Assembly (NCBI GenBank): GCA_047614245.1
Contig: JBLHIC010000004.1
Location: 1 to 61,387, forward strand
DNA length: 61,387 nt
Direction: 5' to 3'
Source: Ulvibacter sp047614245
Lineage (GTDB): Bacteria; Bacteroidota; Bacteroidia; Flavobacteriales; Flavobacteriaceae
Every line of letters starts with the position of its first letter. The stretch's first letter is position 1. Positions 60,543-61,387 of the stretch are shown piece by piece. The notes under the pieces were generated by a model, which ran no database searches, was not told where the DNA came from, and saw only the letters and a program-made list of their open reading frames with translations. The position numbers were made by a program, and so were the translations under genes.

Positions 60543-60552
60543 TAATTTTCCG

Positions 60553-60595
60553 ATTTTCCCTTCGAAAATGCTTCCCAAACAAAACAAGGGAAAAT
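60553..60595 (+). promoter_or_regulatory. Stem-loop in the rplM leader
   Basis: A perfect 10-bp stem ATTTTCCCTT/AAGGGAAAAT (60553-60562 with 60586-60595) with a 23-base loop and no T-run lies between two candidate promoters. Ribosomal-protein leaders often bind the encoded protein; whether this one binds L13 is not known. Confidence 0.4.
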
Positions 60596-60609
60596 TAGAT
60601 CTCCACACC

Positions 60610-60639
60610 TTGCAGTTCAAATAAATAACATTACATTTG
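60610..60639 (+). promoter_or_regulatory. Main promoter of rplM-rpsI
   Basis: TTG (60610-60612) and TACATTTG (60632-60639) with a 19-base spacer fit the Bacteroidota consensus closely. Expected transcript start near 60646, leader of about 48 bases. Confidence 0.7.
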
Positions 60640-60693
60640 CACCCCTCTAAATGAGGAAAAAAATATTTTTATTAACTATTGACAAAAAACGAA

Positions 60694-61146
60694 ATGGATA
60701 CATTGAGTTACAAAACAGTATCTGCTAACAAAAACACTGTAAATAAAGAGTGGCTTTTAGTAGATGCGGACGGCCAGACTTTGGGTCGTCTTGCCAGTGA
60801 AGTTGCAAAATTACTTCGTGGCAAACACAAACCAAACTTTACGCCTCACGTTGATTGCGGGGATAACGTAATTATTACAAATGCCGAAAAAATCATTCTT
60901 TCTGGAAACAAATGGGATGAGAAGACGTATATACGTCACACAGGCTATCCAGGTGGACAAAGAAGTTTGACCGCCAGAGAGTTGTATGGAAAAGATCCAG
61001 CAAGGGTTGTTGAAAAATCTGTAAAAGGAATGCTTCCTAAAAATAAATTAGGAGCCGTTTTATTCAGAAATTTAAAGGTATATGTAGGAACTGACCATGG
61101 TCAGGAAGCACAAAAGCCTAAAACCATTAACCTTAACCTAAAATAA
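60694..61146 (+). CDS. rplM: 50S ribosomal protein L13
   Basis: A 150-residue large-subunit protein, one of the early assembly proteins. I place the start at the ATG at 60694 (MDTLSYKTVSANK); the frame is open from a TTG at 60679, which adds only five residues and is unlikely. The family parts WLLVDADGQTLGRLASEVAK, HVDCGDNVIITNAEKI, TGYPGGQRSLTAREL and VKGMLPKNKLG are intact. Followed after 3 bases by rpsI, the conserved pair. Confidence 0.96.
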   Translation: MDTLSYKTVSANKNTVNKEWLLVDADGQTLGRLASEVAKLLRGKHKPNFTPHVDCGDNVIITNAEKIILSGNKWDEKTYIRHTGYPGGQRSLTARELYGKDPARVVEKSVKGMLPKNKLGAVLFRNLKVYVGTDHGQEAQKPKTINLNLK

Positions 61147-61149
61147 TAG

Positions 61150-61387
61150 ATGGAGACTTTACATAAAATAGGAAGAAGAAAAACTGCCGTAGCTCGTGTA
61201 TACCTTTCAGATGGAAAAGGCAAAATCACGATCAACAAACGTGAGTTGGATAATTATTTCACAACAGCAACGTTGCGTTATAAAGTAAAACAACCGCTAG
61301 TATTAACTGACAATGAAACTAGCTTTGACATTAATGTAAATGTCTTTGGTGGTGGAATTACAGGACAGGCTGAAGCAATTCGTCTAG
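61150..61387 (+). CDS. rpsI: 30S ribosomal protein S9, 5' part
   Basis: The first 79 codons, running off the right edge, translated by hand from the ATG at 61150. METLHKIGRRKTAVARVYLS and GKITINKRELDNYF are the start of S9, and VFGGGITGQAEAIRL is its conserved middle. It starts 3 bases after the rplM stop and is co-transcribed with it. Confidence 0.95.
   Translation, partial: METLHKIGRRKTAVARVYLSDGKGKITINKRELDNYFTTATLRYKVKQPLVLTDNETSFDINVNVFGGGITGQAEAIRL

Overview
The window comes from a member of the Bacteroidota, most likely a marine Flavobacteriaceae. The evidence is an Alternative Complex III (ActABCDEF) plus aa3 oxidase operon, many promoters of the Bacteroidota TAnnTTTG type, almost no Shine-Dalgarno signals, a type IX secretion C-terminal domain, a GH92 alpha-mannosidase lipoprotein, DUF2723 and DUF5916 proteins, low GC and a rimP-nusA-infB operon. 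I cannot name the species.

Layout. 1-652: 5' part of a secreted trypsin-like protease (minus). 776-12412 (minus): actA-actB-actC-actD-actE-actF-coxB-coxA, a complete quinol-to-oxygen electron transfer chain. 12639-13025: small SPOR protein. 13480-18111 (minus): rimP-nusA-infB, with a terminator-like hairpin in the rimP leader. 18272-19096: two-domain universal stress protein. 19388-23449: a TetR-headed cluster (DUF1348, AhpD-like, alpha/beta hydrolase, cysteine hydrolase, membrane protein) carrying three copies of a 14-bp palindrome. 23516-26873: GAPDH, FMN split-barrel protein, nucleoside deaminase and an esterase-fold protein without its nucleophile. 27058-33331 is an accessory, eroding stretch: a T9SS esterase, an IS110 5' remnant with a highly structured leader, a chimeric pseudogene, a ThuA lipoprotein, an exported methyltransferase, an esterase-TPR protein behind a large dyad, and a nonsense-interrupted ORF. 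33370-40647: GT9, tRNA-Gln, DUF2723 membrane protein, polysaccharide deacetylase, an atypical thioredoxin and a phosphoesterase. 40752-44889: GH92 mannosidase and glycosylasparaginase (N-glycan breakdown). 45288-49955: cyanophycin synthetase, cyanophycinase and isoaspartyl peptidase (a nitrogen reserve cycle). 50091-61387: polA, a DUF5916 outer-membrane protein, an uncharacterised protein with a kinase-like signature, pyruvate carboxylase, rplM and the start of rpsI.

Genes that work together: the Act complex passes quinol electrons to the oxidase encoded just downstream. CphA stores Arg/Asp as cyanophycin, CphB releases beta-Asp-Arg and the isoaspartyl peptidase splits it. GH92 trims high-mannose glycans and glycosylasparaginase releases Asp from the GlcNAc-Asn core. 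The TetR cluster looks like a ligand-inducible detoxification or catabolic unit. The most unusual items are the IS110 relic with a bridge-RNA-like leader, the TetR palindrome set, the kinase-like protein upstream of pyc, and several enzymes that have lost canonical catalytic residues.
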